Positions 26,095 to 35,440 of a stretch of 64,000 nt of DNA are shown here, in pieces. Numbering within the stretch: position 1 is the first letter of the stretch; each line of letters starts with the position of its first letter. The position numbers and the translations under genes were made by a program. Source of the DNA: JAVBKV01 sp031553885 (GTDB lineage Bacteria > Bacteroidota > Bacteroidia > Bacteroidales > Azobacteroidaceae); NCBI GenBank assembly GCA_031553885.1, contig JAVBKV010000040.1, forward strand, positions 100,819 to 164,818, given 5' to 3'. Under the pieces are notes generated by a model, which worked only from the letters and a program-made list of their open reading frames with translations, searched no databases and had not been told where the DNA came from.

Positions 26095-27820
26095 AATATG
26101 TTTTGTCTGCTATTTTCTTTTTCAGGATTTCTGTATCAGGGTCACTTTCTTTTTCTTTTATTTCCAGTGCTTTCTTCCATTGTTCCACAGCCTTTTCCAC
26201 ATCTCCGGTTTTGAAAAGAATGTCACCGTAATGATCCATTATTTCAGCGCTTTTTTCCTCATCCTGCGACATAGCGCTTTCAATGTAGAACTTAGCTAAC
26301 GTATACATCCCTTTGGTAAAAAAGACCCAGGCATACGTATCGATGTAGGTACTGTTGTTGGGTTGTATTTTTACGCATTTCGCACTCATACGCTCTGCCT
26401 TATCCAGGTCCGTTTTATCCAGGGTGAGAAAGTATGCATAATTGTTTAGGACGACTATGTTGTTTTCGTTTATATCCAGCGCTTTATCGTAAGCCTCGTA
26501 TGCTTTCTTCTTTTCCTTGACATGATAATAGAGATCCCCGATCTGACCGTAAAAATCGGATAACATCTGCTGGTCTTCGGGAGGAATAACTTCCAGACCT
26601 TTCAGGTAAGTATCCAATGCCTGCCGGTACTCCTTTTTTTGATAGTAAGCGGCTCCTTTGTAGAAGTAAAACTCACTGGCATCCTGGAAATGAATGAGTG
26701 CTGCGTCGCACACTTTGATTACTTCGTCCGGATTATTTTCGCTGATGGAAATCTTTAAGAGTTGAAGCCAGGCCATGCGGTTATCAGGAGAGGCTTCCGT
26801 TACTACCTGAAATTGAAATTTAGCTTCTTCTATTTTTTTCTGTGACAGCAGAAACTGTCCGTACATCATATTCAATTCCTTTTCCTGGGAATGTTGCTCC
26901 ATCAATGTTTTAAACAACGAATTCACAACGTCCATGTTTTTTTTGTTTTGGATGAGCATTTGTATATACCGGCCCAGAATCTGGATTTTAGTGTCTACAT
27001 CCAGTTTGGGACTTCGCAGCGCCGTATCGATTTCTTTTTCGGCAGCTTCATTGTCCTGCTGGTATTCGTAGTAGTTAGCCATAGAAACTACATAATAGGG
27101 ATTCTGAGGGTCTATTTCATGGGCCTTCTGGTAGCGGAGAAGTGCCTGTTCCGGTTTTTTTTGCTCGAGATATAAGTCCCCGAGAATAATTTGATATTTG
27201 GGTTCCATGGGATATTTAACAGCCAGTTTTTCTACCTCCTTAAAGGCGTTTTCCTGTTGTTCAATGGAACTGTACAACCGGAATTTCTGGAGGGAAATCG
27301 CTTCATTCATACCCATGCTTTCTTCTAAGGCATCCAATGACCGGATGGCTTCCGGAATATTTCCTTTGCGGGTGTAAATATCGCTCAGGTAATAGTATAA
27401 CTCCGGTTTACCTGGGTTTTCTTTTACCAATTCATTATAAATGGCTATAGACTCGTCCAATCGTCCGAATTCCCGGGTCGTATTGGCTAACGCCATTTTG
27501 TATTCGAAGTTAGTATTGTCGTATTGAACGGCTTTTTTCAGGGCTTCAACAGCTAACGAATCTTGTTCCAGAAATAAGTAATAGTTGGATATCTCATACA
27601 AGGCAGCTGAAGATGTGGGATTGACCTTCAGGGCATAAGATAAAGCCTGAAATGCCTCGCTGTGTTTAGCATTCTGTTTCAAACGAAGCGCTTCCAGGAA
27701 AAAATAATCAAACTTACGCCGGTCTTCGTAAGTTAATGTATCCTGAACAACCTTGCTCCCTTGTGCTGCAACAGGCAGACAAAAAGCAAGCAACAATCCA
27801 TATATCCAAACTCTTTTCAT
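26072..27820 (-). CDS. Tetratricopeptide-repeat protein, exported
   Basis: 582 residues from the ATG at 27820 (MKRVWIYGLLLAFCLPVAAQ), chosen because it begins a signal peptide; the 12 codons before it fall in a repeat element. About 12 TPR units fill the protein, for example AFQALSYALKVNPTSSAALYEI and RYQKAHEIDPQNPYYVVSMA. It is a protein-protein scaffold in the periplasm or at the membrane. The conserved neighbourhood dut-TPR-DUF4292-EnvC-like suggests a link with envelope assembly. Confidence 0.88.
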   Translation of the reverse strand: MKRVWIYGLLLAFCLPVAAQGSKVVQDTLTYEDRRKFDYFFLEALRLKQNAKHSEAFQALSYALKVNPTSSAALYEISNYYLFLEQDSLAVEALKKAVQYDNTNFEYKMALANTTREFGRLDESIAIYNELVKENPGKPELYYYLSDIYTRKGNIPEAIRSLDALEESMGMNEAISLQKFRLYSSIEQQENAFKEVEKLAVKYPMEPKYQIILGDLYLEQKKPEQALLRYQKAHEIDPQNPYYVVSMANYYEYQQDNEAAEKEIDTALRSPKLDVDTKIQILGRYIQMLIQNKKNMDVVNSLFKTLMEQHSQEKELNMMYGQFLLSQKKIEEAKFQFQVVTEASPDNRMAWLQLLKISISENNPDEVIKVCDAALIHFQDASEFYFYKGAAYYQKKEYRQALDTYLKGLEVIPPEDQQMLSDFYGQIGDLYYHVKEKKKAYEAYDKALDINENNIVVLNNYAYFLTLDKTDLDKAERMSAKCVKIQPNNSTYIDTYAWVFFTKGMYTLAKFYIESAMSQDEEKSAEIMDHYGDILFKTGDVEKAVEQWKKALEIKEKESDPDTEILKKKIADKTYYENEPEK

Positions 27821-27828
27821 TCCTTTAT

Positions 27829-27900
27829 CCCACGGGTTACACACCTTCCACCCCACGGGTTTATATCCGTGGTTACTGATATTTGTCCGCTCTGCGGACA
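27829..27900. repeat. REP-like double hairpin upstream of the TPR gene
   Basis: CCCACGGGTT occurs at 27829 and again at 27852. CCACGG (27853-27858) pairs with CCGTGG (27867-27872). A few bases on, TGTCCGC (27884-27890) pairs with GCGGACA (27894-27900) around a 3-base loop. Two adjacent GC-rich hairpins with this sequence resemble REP/REPIN elements, which RAYT transposases can move. It lies inside the dut-TPR operon gap. Confidence 0.55.
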
Positions 27901-27919
27901 GGTGGTAGGCGCAATTTCT

Positions 27920-27954
27920 TTCATTTTTAATTTTTCATTCTTCATTTTTCATTT
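27920..27954 (-). repeat. Stop-codon heptamer array at the dut 3' end
   Basis: Minus strand: AAATGAA, AAATGAA, GAATGAA, AAATTAA, AAATGAA. The first TGA is the dut stop codon (27951-27949). Each unit holds a stop, and the period of 7 puts stops in all three frames. Confidence 0.8.
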
Positions 27955-28383
27955 CTTTCCCGTGTGTCCGAATCCTCCGGCACCCCGCTCTGTTTCTTCG
28001 AGTGTATCGGTCATATCCCATTCTACCCGGGCATGCTGAGCGACAACCATCTGGCAGATACGCTCACCATCATTGATAACAAAGGGAGTGTTGGAAAGGT
28101 TGACAAGGATCACTTTGATTTCACCCCGGTAATCGGCATCGATGGTACCTGGACTGTTCACAATAGAAATCCCGTGTTTGGCAGCCAGGCCACTTCTGGG
28201 CCTGATCTGAGCCTCATATCCGACCGGAAGTTCAATGAATAAGCCCGTTGGTATCAATACTCTTTCCAGAGGATTCAGGCTAACGGGTTCATCAATGTTT
28301 GCTCTTAAATCCATTCCGGCAGAATAGGGGGTTGCATACTCAGGTAAAGAATGTTTGGACTGATTGACTATTTTAACTTTCAT
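27949..28383 (-). CDS. dut: dUTP diphosphatase
   Basis: 144 residues, the usual length for trimeric dUTPase. Hydrolyses dUTP to dUMP and diphosphate, keeping uracil out of DNA and feeding thymidylate synthesis. All five motifs are visible: AGMDLRA (1), PRSGLAAKHGI (2), GTIDADYRGEIKV (3), RICQMVV (4) and the C-terminal RGAGGFGHTG (5), which closes over the active site. It heads the envelope operon. Its stop codon is part of a heptamer array. Confidence 0.97.
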   Translation of the reverse strand: MKVKIVNQSKHSLPEYATPYSAGMDLRANIDEPVSLNPLERVLIPTGLFIELPVGYEAQIRPRSGLAAKHGISIVNSPGTIDADYRGEIKVILVNLSNTPFVINDGERICQMVVAQHARVEWDMTDTLEETERGAGGFGHTGKK

Positions 28384-28398
28384 GAAATTTTATTTGTG

Positions 28399-29976
28399 TT
28401 ATTTATTTCTAGCTATTTTCTTTTTTACTTCGTTGACATACCATGCAGAATAAATTCCATTCATTGATAACATTTTCTGATAATTTCCGGAATCTTTTAA
28501 CTCTTGTATAAATCCTTTAGCATAGTATTGAGAACCAATATGGTCTGTTTTCCAGATGTTTTTGAATTTTTTAAGGAAGGGGAACCGTTTTTTTAACCTT
28601 GACCGAAAAGCTACTTTCTTAACCAATTTTTCAGAAGTAAATAATTCTTCTTCTGGAAAATAGATGTCGGATTCCCTAAATAATTCGATAAGGGCTTCTG
28701 TATAAAGATTTTTGTCGTATTTGTGCTCAAAGGGAATCCGGACAAAAAATTGAAAGAGTTCTTTATCCCATAACGGTAATAAATATTCGTATCCGAAAAA
28801 ATCCCATAATTTTGCTGCATTAAGCCCTAATTTGACTGTTGTTTCCTGAAATCTCCAGTTTTCATAAATTAAAAAAGAAGGATATTTTTTTTCCTGATTA
28901 TTCAGAAAATCAATTTCTTTCCTGATTATTTTCAACTCTTTTCGTCGTGGATATACAAATGAAAAAATTGCTTCCAACGCATAATCCACAAATGAAAAGC
29001 CGGGATTTATCATTTCTTTTTTTAGTAAATGTCCTGCTATAGCACCAGAATGCCCCGGAATAAACACCGTGTTTTCCGGAATTTTTCCCAAATCCAACAA
29101 TTCCCTTGTGGCATAATATTCCTGAGTATAGAACTTATTGCTGTAGCTTCCCGAAAAATTTGCATATTCTTTGAAAACAGGATCGTCGGTTAATGATTGA
29201 TCAAAATATTTTTCGTAGTTTGTAAAATGCCATTCGTATCCGAGTCGTTTCGCAGTACGTTCCGCATTTTTCACCTCAACATTATTGTTAAGCCCGTACG
29301 TAAAACATAAAACATTAGGATACTGATTCTTTTTTAAGAGATAGACAATGATACGGGAGTCAAATCCTCCGCTCAAAGGGATAGCCACCGGCCTGTTTTC
29401 CAGCGCTTTGACCATACGCTTACCGACATTGTCAAGTACAGTCTTCAACTCTTCTTTCAGTTCGGATCGTTTTTTTGTGGAAAAAGTATCAGTCAGGTAT
29501 TGTGTATGGTAGCCTTTTTTCAGAGTTCCGTTTTCATAACAAAGATATTCTCCGGCCCTGAGTTGATAAATGTCTTTTAATAACGTTTTATCTCCGGGAA
29601 CAAATCCCGAGTAGCATAAAAAAGTCGCGTGATCTTTTTCCAGAATCAGGGGGATATTATCTTCCTTGAATTGATCCGGATTGTCTGTAACTTCAAAAAA
29701 ATCTTTTCCCTGGTAATAAAATAAAGGAAAAGAACGGGCATGATCGATTGCGGCCCAAACCGTATTTTCGTTTCGTATGATAACAGAAAATAGACCATTG
29801 GCCTCTTGCAGTCTAATCTGGAAATCAGAAAAAGAATGAATATCAGAGAAATAGCTGATCAGACTTTCACCTTTCAGCAGTTCATTAGAAGAAGTAAAAA
29901 TATATCCTTTTACATATATATTTCCTTTAATAAACCATTTGTATCCGTTATTGTATAGTAGTCGAATCTTTATCAT
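28399..29976 (-). CDS. Asparagine synthase-like protein of a surface-polysaccharide locus
   Basis: 525 residues. The N-terminal part (about 1-160) has the glutaminase fold of class II amidotransferases, but starts MIKIRLLYNN and lacks the catalytic Cys2, so it cannot use glutamine in the standard way. The C-terminal synthetase half has an intact PP-loop SGGFDS at 202-207. Such proteins occur in O-antigen and capsule loci, where they probably amidate or modify sugar acids. It sits 24 bp after a flippase gene on the same strand; both are AT-rich compared with neighbours, suggesting transfer. Precise substrate unknown. Confidence 0.8.
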   Translation of the reverse strand: MIKIRLLYNNGYKWFIKGNIYVKGYIFTSSNELLKGESLISYFSDIHSFSDFQIRLQEANGLFSVIIRNENTVWAAIDHARSFPLFYYQGKDFFEVTDNPDQFKEDNIPLILEKDHATFLCYSGFVPGDKTLLKDIYQLRAGEYLCYENGTLKKGYHTQYLTDTFSTKKRSELKEELKTVLDNVGKRMVKALENRPVAIPLSGGFDSRIIVYLLKKNQYPNVLCFTYGLNNNVEVKNAERTAKRLGYEWHFTNYEKYFDQSLTDDPVFKEYANFSGSYSNKFYTQEYYATRELLDLGKIPENTVFIPGHSGAIAGHLLKKEMINPGFSFVDYALEAIFSFVYPRRKELKIIRKEIDFLNNQEKKYPSFLIYENWRFQETTVKLGLNAAKLWDFFGYEYLLPLWDKELFQFFVRIPFEHKYDKNLYTEALIELFRESDIYFPEEELFTSEKLVKKVAFRSRLKKRFPFLKKFKNIWKTDHIGSQYYAKGFIQELKDSGNYQKMLSMNGIYSAWYVNEVKKKIARNK

Positions 29977-30000
29977 TTCCCTTTTTACAATGAAAAATAA

Positions 30001-31284
30001 TTACAAAGAAAGCTCATATTTTCTTATTAACCTATAATACCAGACTAATTTTAACGTAAGCATGAAGGTTACAGTACAACAATAAGAGATAATTGCCCAA
30101 TTGAAATTTTTAAAATAAATTCCCACAAATAAAGAAATAACTTTAAGAATGAGGTATATAATTTCAATATGCAGAGATGTTTTTTGCCTGAAAAAAATAT
30201 CCGGAATGAATGAAAAAGAAGCGACTAAAATGGACAAGAACAAGCACGGAAGCAGCAATTTCAGGTAAAATCCAATGCTTTCCCATTCCTCTCCAAACAG
30301 CATTCCAAATGCTTTTCCGGGAATAAATGCAAAAAGAACGAAGACCGGTAAAATAATTATCAAGCACATTTTGCAAAACAAAAGACATTCGTGCAATAAT
30401 TTTTCTTTGTTTTGGAGCCGTTCGGACATTTTCCGGAGAAATACCTGATAGACCGAGTTCCCGAAAAGAGTGACAGGTCGTAGTCCCAATGTCAATGCTA
30501 ATGAGAAGATTCCGATATCTTTCATATCAAAATAAACAGCAAGTAATAAAATGGGTAAATTACCTGCAACCGTATTCAGTAAATCCTGGGGCAGTACGAA
30601 TTTAGGAAAATTGGAATACCTTTTTGCCACATACACAATTTCAGCTTTTTCTACTTTCTTTATTCCTTTTAAAGCGGATTTTCCGGCTATTAAGCTAACG
30701 GAAGCGGCCACAAATTGTCCAAGAAAATGTCCCCATATCAACCCGGATTGCATAAAACCTTTTAATCCGAATAGATATTTGAGCCCGGAGTTAATAATAC
30801 TTTGAGAAACGTTATAAATGCTTATGTTGTAATATCTTTTCTGTCGTACGAAGTAATAACTCAGTGTCTGCCAACATCCGCTTACCAGTACGAAGAAAGG
30901 GATTAAAGGCAGCAAACCGGCCAGTTGTTCCCAGTCAAATAAAGACGCAATCCCATTTTTCCATATAGATATTATAAAAAAGGAAAGAATGAAAAAGAGT
31001 AGATTCAAAATCAGGCATAGCTGGAAAATAGCAGCAGCTTTTTTTTCTGATTTCGGTAATACAATTGCGGATTCATATCTTCCGGTAGGCATTATGGATA
31101 AAATACTGACAATAGTTAAAAAAAGCATAAATTCTCCAAAAATCACAGGTCCATAAATTCTTGTGAGAAAAGGATAGGTTACAATTGCTATCAATTGAGA
31201 GATAGCATTGGAAGACAATAGGGCAGCAGAGTATTTGAAAAACTCCGAATAATACATTTTTTTTATGTCAACCCAAAAATTCAC
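30001..31284 (-). CDS. Polysaccharide flippase (MOP superfamily, Wzx type)
   Basis: 427 residues with about 12 membrane helices. The opening SAALLSSNAISQLIAIVTYPFLTRIYGPVIFG is typical of Wzx/RfbX-type flippases that move lipid-linked oligosaccharide across the inner membrane. The pattern TGRYESAIVLP is also common in these. It precedes the asparagine-synthase-like gene, with no glycosyltransferases nearby, so this is either a stray pair or a remnant of a bigger surface-sugar locus. Low GC supports acquisition. Confidence 0.88.
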   Translation of the reverse strand: MNFWVDIKKMYYSEFFKYSAALLSSNAISQLIAIVTYPFLTRIYGPVIFGEFMLFLTIVSILSIMPTGRYESAIVLPKSEKKAAAIFQLCLILNLLFFILSFFIISIWKNGIASLFDWEQLAGLLPLIPFFVLVSGCWQTLSYYFVRQKRYYNISIYNVSQSIINSGLKYLFGLKGFMQSGLIWGHFLGQFVAASVSLIAGKSALKGIKKVEKAEIVYVAKRYSNFPKFVLPQDLLNTVAGNLPILLLAVYFDMKDIGIFSLALTLGLRPVTLFGNSVYQVFLRKMSERLQNKEKLLHECLLFCKMCLIIILPVFVLFAFIPGKAFGMLFGEEWESIGFYLKLLLPCLFLSILVASFSFIPDIFFRQKTSLHIEIIYLILKVISLFVGIYFKNFNWAIISYCCTVTFMLTLKLVWYYRLIRKYELSL

Positions 31285-31351
31285 TATTCTCTAAATTTTA
31301 GATGAGGTTCTATCCGGAGCCTAAATTTTATATGCTATTTTTTATTAGTTG

Positions 31352-31387
31352 CAAATTTACGATTTATTTCTATTTCTCATATCTTTG
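31352..31387. promoter_or_regulatory. Divergent -7 elements for the flippase pair and xseB
   Basis: Minus strand TAAATTTG (31359-31352) for the flippase; plus strand TATCTTTG (31380-31387), 19 bp before the xseB ATG. Both match TAnnTTTG. Confidence 0.45.
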
Positions 31388-31405
31388 TAGTTTAGAAATA
31401 TAATT

Positions 31406-31603
31406 ATGGCAAAAAAAGAGATAACCTACAAAGAAGCTTATTCCAGGTTACAGGAGTTAACAGAACTTATTGAAACCGGGAAATTAGATGTAGATGAATT
31501 GAACGAAAAGTTGAAAGAAGCGGCAGGTTTATTAAAAATTTGTAAAGATAAACTTTTCATAGCCGACGAAGAGATGAAAAGGATTCTGGAAGAAATCAAA
31601 TGA
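31406..31603 (+). CDS. xseB: Exodeoxyribonuclease VII small subunit
   Basis: 65 residues: EITYKEAYSRLQELTELIE, then DELNEKLKEAAGLLKICKDKL, the two-helix hairpin that makes up XseB. It assembles with XseA to degrade single-stranded DNA. The large subunit gene is not in this window next to it, though xseA-xseB pairing is common. Its stop overlaps the ispD start by 4 bp (ATGA), so the two are coupled. Confidence 0.92.
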   Translation: MAKKEITYKEAYSRLQELTELIETGKLDVDELNEKLKEAAGLLKICKDKLFIADEEMKRILEEIK

Positions 31604-32268
31604 AAGAAAAATACGTCATCATTGTAGCCGGAGGAAAAGGCCTGCGAATGGGAACCGAAGTTCCCAAGCAGTTTTTGCCTCTGTGCGGTAAACCGGTATT
31701 GATGCACACGATCAATGCGTTTTTTCGGTACGATAATCGGATTAAAATTATCCTCGTTTTGCCTGAAGAACAGCGGGATTATTGGGTGAAATTGTGTGAC
31801 GAACATGATTTTAAGATTTCTCACCGGATTGTTTCCGGAGGAGAAACCCGGTTTCACTCCGTCCGGAACGGTTTACAGTTAATTCAGGAATCCGCAATTG
31901 TCGGAATACATGACGGGGTTCGTCCGATTGTTCCGGTCGAAGTAATTGCCCGTTGTTTTGCAACAGCAGAACAGAAAGGGGGTGCTTTCCCGGTCGTCCC
32001 GGTGGTGGATACCCTGCGTAAAAGGACTGCCTCTGGAAGTGTATGGGTCGACCGTTCCGAATATTGTCTGGTACAAACTCCTCAGGTTTTTCGTTCGGAA
32101 ATTATTCAGGATGCTTACCGGCAGGAGTACTCTGCTACTTTTACTGACGATGTTTCGGTGGTTGAAGCATTGGGAGGTTTCTGTGTGGAAGCCGTTGAAG
32201 GCGATAGAAGCAACATAAAGATAACAACTCCCGTTGATTTAAAAATGGCGGAAAGTATTATAAAGTAA
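31600..32268 (+). CDS. ispD: 2-C-methyl-D-erythritol 4-phosphate cytidylyltransferase
   Basis: 222 residues. Transfers CMP to methylerythritol phosphate in the MEP isoprenoid pathway. The nucleotide loop VAGGKGLRMG, followed by PKQFLPLCGKPVLMHTI, is at about 8-32. HDGVRPIV and TDDVSVVEALG are the substrate-side motifs, and GDRSNIKITTP is the C-terminal signature. It is complete and coupled to xseB. A later step of the same pathway, ispE, is in this window at 48984. Confidence 0.96.
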   Translation: MKEKYVIIVAGGKGLRMGTEVPKQFLPLCGKPVLMHTINAFFRYDNRIKIILVLPEEQRDYWVKLCDEHDFKISHRIVSGGETRFHSVRNGLQLIQESAIVGIHDGVRPIVPVEVIARCFATAEQKGGAFPVVPVVDTLRKRTASGSVWVDRSEYCLVQTPQVFRSEIIQDAYRQEYSATFTDDVSVVEALGGFCVEAVEGDRSNIKITTPVDLKMAESIIK

Positions 32269-32327
32269 GATATTAGGGTGTATGAAGCCATTGGGCGATT
32301 TTTAGACAAATTCAGGAAAAAAAGTAA

Positions 32328-34424
32328 TTGAATTTAGATACTCAAGATATAAAATTCCTTCCGGGTGTTGGTCCTAAGAAGGCTGAAGTCCTCCAGAAAG
32401 AAATCCAGGTTTTTTCGTGGGAAGACCTGCTGTATTATTTTCCTTATAAATACATCGATCGCAGCAAAATATACAAAATCCGGGAAATCGACGGAAGCAT
32501 GCCGTATATCCAACTGAAAGGCCGGATCCGTTATTTTGAAACGGTCGGAGATGGAAAAGCCAGGCGGATGACCGCTTCGTTTTATGATGATACGGGAAGC
32601 ATAGAACTGGTCTGGTTCAAGAGCCTGAAAGCGATTACCAATATGTACAAAGTGGGTACGGAATATATTTTATACGGAAAACCTACACTTTTTGGCAATA
32701 AAATCAATATTGCACATCCGGAACTGGAAACGGAGGACAAGTTTTTTCAGGGAGAGGTAGGGGTGCAGGGCCAGTACAATACGACCGAGAAGATGAAAAA
32801 TGCATTTCTGCATTCCCGGGCCGTACAGAAAATAATTACTGCGGTTTTTGAAAATATCAAAGGTCCTCTTCCGGAAACCCTGAATAAGGAAATCATAGAA
32901 AAAGCACATCTGATCAGTTTAGATGATGCCTTGCATAACATTCACTTCCCCAAATCGCCGACCTTGTTGAGAAATGCCCAGTATCGTCTGAAATTTGAAG
33001 AGCTATTTTATGTTCAGCTTAATATTTTACGGGTAACCAAGTTCCGGGAACAACGGCTGGGAGGTTTTCTGTTCGGGAAAGTAGGTGATTTTTTTAATCG
33101 TTTTTATGAGCAGAAACTCCCTTTCGAACTGACTGATGCCCAGAAACGGGTGATCCGGGAAATCCGCCAGGATACCAATACAGGACGCCAGATGAATCGC
33201 CTGTTACAGGGCGATGTGGGTAGTGGAAAAACATTGGTGGCTTTGATGACCATGCTGATTGCACTGGACAACGGTTTCCAGGCTGCTTTGATGGCTCCTA
33301 CGGAAATATTGGCGACCCAGCATTACGAAACAATTCACAAAATGGTGGAAGGGCTGGGTATCGATGTTCGCTTGTTGACCGGCTCCACAAAGAAAAAAGA
33401 GCGGGAGAAAATCCTGCCGGCGGTGAGGTCCGGAGAGGTGCACCTCCTGATCGGCACACATGCATTGATCGAAGAAACAGTTACTTTTAGTAACTTAGGG
33501 TTGGTTGTGATCGATGAACAGCACCGCTTTGGGGTGGCGCAACGGGCCCGGCTCTGGAAAAAGAACACAGTGCCTCCGCATATTCTGGTGATGACGGCAA
33601 CTCCAATCCCCAGAACCCTGGCCATGACATTGTATGGCGATCTGGATGTGTCGGTGATCGATGAACTTCCGCCGGGACGAAAACCGGTCAAAACGATTCA
33701 CATGTACAGTGCAAAGCGGACAAATCTTTATGATTCAGTCAGGAAACAATTGCAGGAAGGACGGCAGGTATACATTGTTTATCCCTTGATCGAGGAAAGC
33801 GAGAACCTGGATCTGAAAAACCTGACGGAAGGGTTTGAAACCACCAAAGAAATTTTTCCCGAATATGAGGTTTGCATGGTGCATGGAAAAATGAAACCGG
33901 CTGAAAAAGAAGCGGAAATGCAACGGTTTGTCTCTGGTCAGGCTCATATCATGGTAGCCACTACAGTCATAGAAGTGGGGGTCAATGTGCCGAATGCTTC
34001 TGTGATGATTATCGAAAGCGCCGAACGTTTCGGACTGTCTCAGCTTCATCAGTTGAGGGGTCGGGTAGGGCGGGGCGCCGATCAGTCGTTCTGTATTCTG
34101 CTGACTCGTTATGAACTGGCAGAAAATACCCGGCGTAGACTGACTATTATGACTGAAACCAACGATGGATTTGTGATTGCAGAAGAAGATCTCAAACTTC
34201 GGGGACCGGGAGATATCGATGGGACCCAGCAAAGCGGTATTGCCTTTAACCTGAAAATAGCCGACCTGGCTAAAGACGGACAAATACTGAGTCTGGCGCG
34301 GGACCTGGCGCTGGAAGTCCTTGAAAATGATCCCTTATTGCAGCAACCGCAACACTTTATTCTGAACGTCCAATTAAAAAAGATGAACCGGCAACATCAG
34401 ATGGGATGGTTTATGATTAGTTAA
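32328..34424 (+). CDS. recG: ATP-dependent DNA helicase RecG
   Basis: 698 residues from a TTG start (32328), chosen because conserved residues (DIKFLPGVGPKKAEVL) begin at once. An N-terminal wedge/OB domain (about 1-250) precedes two helicase lobes. Walker A is GDVGSGKT at 295-302; the DExH-type motif is DEQH at 396-399; motif VI is QLHQLRGRVGRG. The C-terminal RecG domain follows. It regresses stalled replication forks and migrates Holliday junctions. The gap from ispD is 59 bp. The TAA stop is the first stop of a heptamer array. Confidence 0.96.
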   Translation: MNLDTQDIKFLPGVGPKKAEVLQKEIQVFSWEDLLYYFPYKYIDRSKIYKIREIDGSMPYIQLKGRIRYFETVGDGKARRMTASFYDDTGSIELVWFKSLKAITNMYKVGTEYILYGKPTLFGNKINIAHPELETEDKFFQGEVGVQGQYNTTEKMKNAFLHSRAVQKIITAVFENIKGPLPETLNKEIIEKAHLISLDDALHNIHFPKSPTLLRNAQYRLKFEELFYVQLNILRVTKFREQRLGGFLFGKVGDFFNRFYEQKLPFELTDAQKRVIREIRQDTNTGRQMNRLLQGDVGSGKTLVALMTMLIALDNGFQAALMAPTEILATQHYETIHKMVEGLGIDVRLLTGSTKKKEREKILPAVRSGEVHLLIGTHALIEETVTFSNLGLVVIDEQHRFGVAQRARLWKKNTVPPHILVMTATPIPRTLAMTLYGDLDVSVIDELPPGRKPVKTIHMYSAKRTNLYDSVRKQLQEGRQVYIVYPLIEESENLDLKNLTEGFETTKEIFPEYEVCMVHGKMKPAEKEAEMQRFVSGQAHIMVATTVIEVGVNVPNASVMIIESAERFGLSQLHQLRGRVGRGADQSFCILLTRYELAENTRRRLTIMTETNDGFVIAEEDLKLRGPGDIDGTQQSGIAFNLKIADLAKDGQILSLARDLALEVLENDPLLQQPQHFILNVQLKKMNRQHQMGWFMIS

Positions 34425-34454
34425 GAACTAAGAACTAAAAACTAAGAATTAATT
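34420..34454 (+). repeat. Stop-codon heptamer array at the recG 3' end
   Basis: GTTAAGA, ACTAAGA, ACTAAAA, ACTAAGA, ATTAATT. The first TAA (34422-34424) is the recG stop; each of the five units holds a TAA. Confidence 0.75.
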
Positions 34455-34636
34455 ACCAGAGAGGATGTCTTTAATTTCACTGTTATTTTTATTTTTTACT
34501 TTGTAAGGTATTAACAAAATTTTTATTAAATAAAAAATTAAAACAATCAGATCCAAACAATAGTTATTCCGAGATGTCTAATTATATTTGCTATAATGGA
34601 AGTTATTACAATTATCAATCTAAATCTTATTAATCC

Positions 34637-35410
34637 ATGAAAAAATTATTAACGGTATTTTTTATTTGTACACTATTTGTGTCGGTAGCATTTTCTCAAA
34701 AAGAAGATTATGTAAATGTAGGCCGTTTTTCAAAATTGATCGAGTACAACAGGCTGTTTTTGGGAATGGGCTATAACCTCAACAGTAAAGAGGATGTTGA
34801 AAAACGGTTTTACGAGGAAGAATACCAATATGGGCAGTACAATGCTCCGGTTGAATTTTTATACATTCATCCTTTTGACGGATATTTAGGTTTCCGCATC
34901 TTGATGGATTCGGCAAAAATGTCCTATGTTTTGAAAGTTAACTATGTTACTAATTATAAGGAGGCACGAGAGGATGCCAACAAAGAGTATCCAACATCCC
35001 TTACTCCCGTTTCCTTGATAGGTCTGGGGAGACCTTACACCGAGGAAGAACAAAACCTATTGGACAGGGAAAGAAGAGAAATGGAAATCAAAAATCGCAA
35101 GTTGGTTAACATTTTATATAATATTAAGGGATTCTCACTCGTCGTCAGTGATCAGTTTAAGGATAAACTATACCATAAAACGGTTTCATTTATTGACAAT
35201 TTCAAAGCAAAAGGTCTTCCTCCACATTTTCATGATGGTCATGAAGTGATTTTTCGCACTGTGGTGGACGACGAATTGTGGTCGCTAAAAGTTTATATGC
35301 CGAGTTATAAAATACTTAAGATGGCTGATATTTACGGACAAATTATTGAAGATGTTAAGAATAATAAGTTTGATGAAGCGAAATATATCAAATTATTAGA
35401 TGATTTTTAA
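34637..35410 (+). CDS. Secreted protein of unknown function
   Basis: 257 residues with a clear signal peptide (MKKLLTVFFICTLFVSVAFSQ). The mature protein has no motif I recognise. It has an acidic, Glu- and Lys-rich middle (EEQNLLDRERREMEIKNRK), mixed alpha/beta predicted character and one notable DGHEVIF near 197, preceded by PPHFH. No lipobox, so it is soluble and periplasmic or exported. It stands alone, 212 bp after recG and convergent with the pyrophosphatase gene. Confidence 0.6.
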   Translation: MKKLLTVFFICTLFVSVAFSQKEDYVNVGRFSKLIEYNRLFLGMGYNLNSKEDVEKRFYEEEYQYGQYNAPVEFLYIHPFDGYLGFRILMDSAKMSYVLKVNYVTNYKEAREDANKEYPTSLTPVSLIGLGRPYTEEEQNLLDRERREMEIKNRKLVNILYNIKGFSLVVSDQFKDKLYHKTVSFIDNFKAKGLPPHFHDGHEVIFRTVVDDELWSLKVYMPSYKILKMADIYGQIIEDVKNNKFDEAKYIKLLDDF

Positions 35411-35440
35411 CCGCTATTGCCAATTGTGAGTTGCTTAAAT

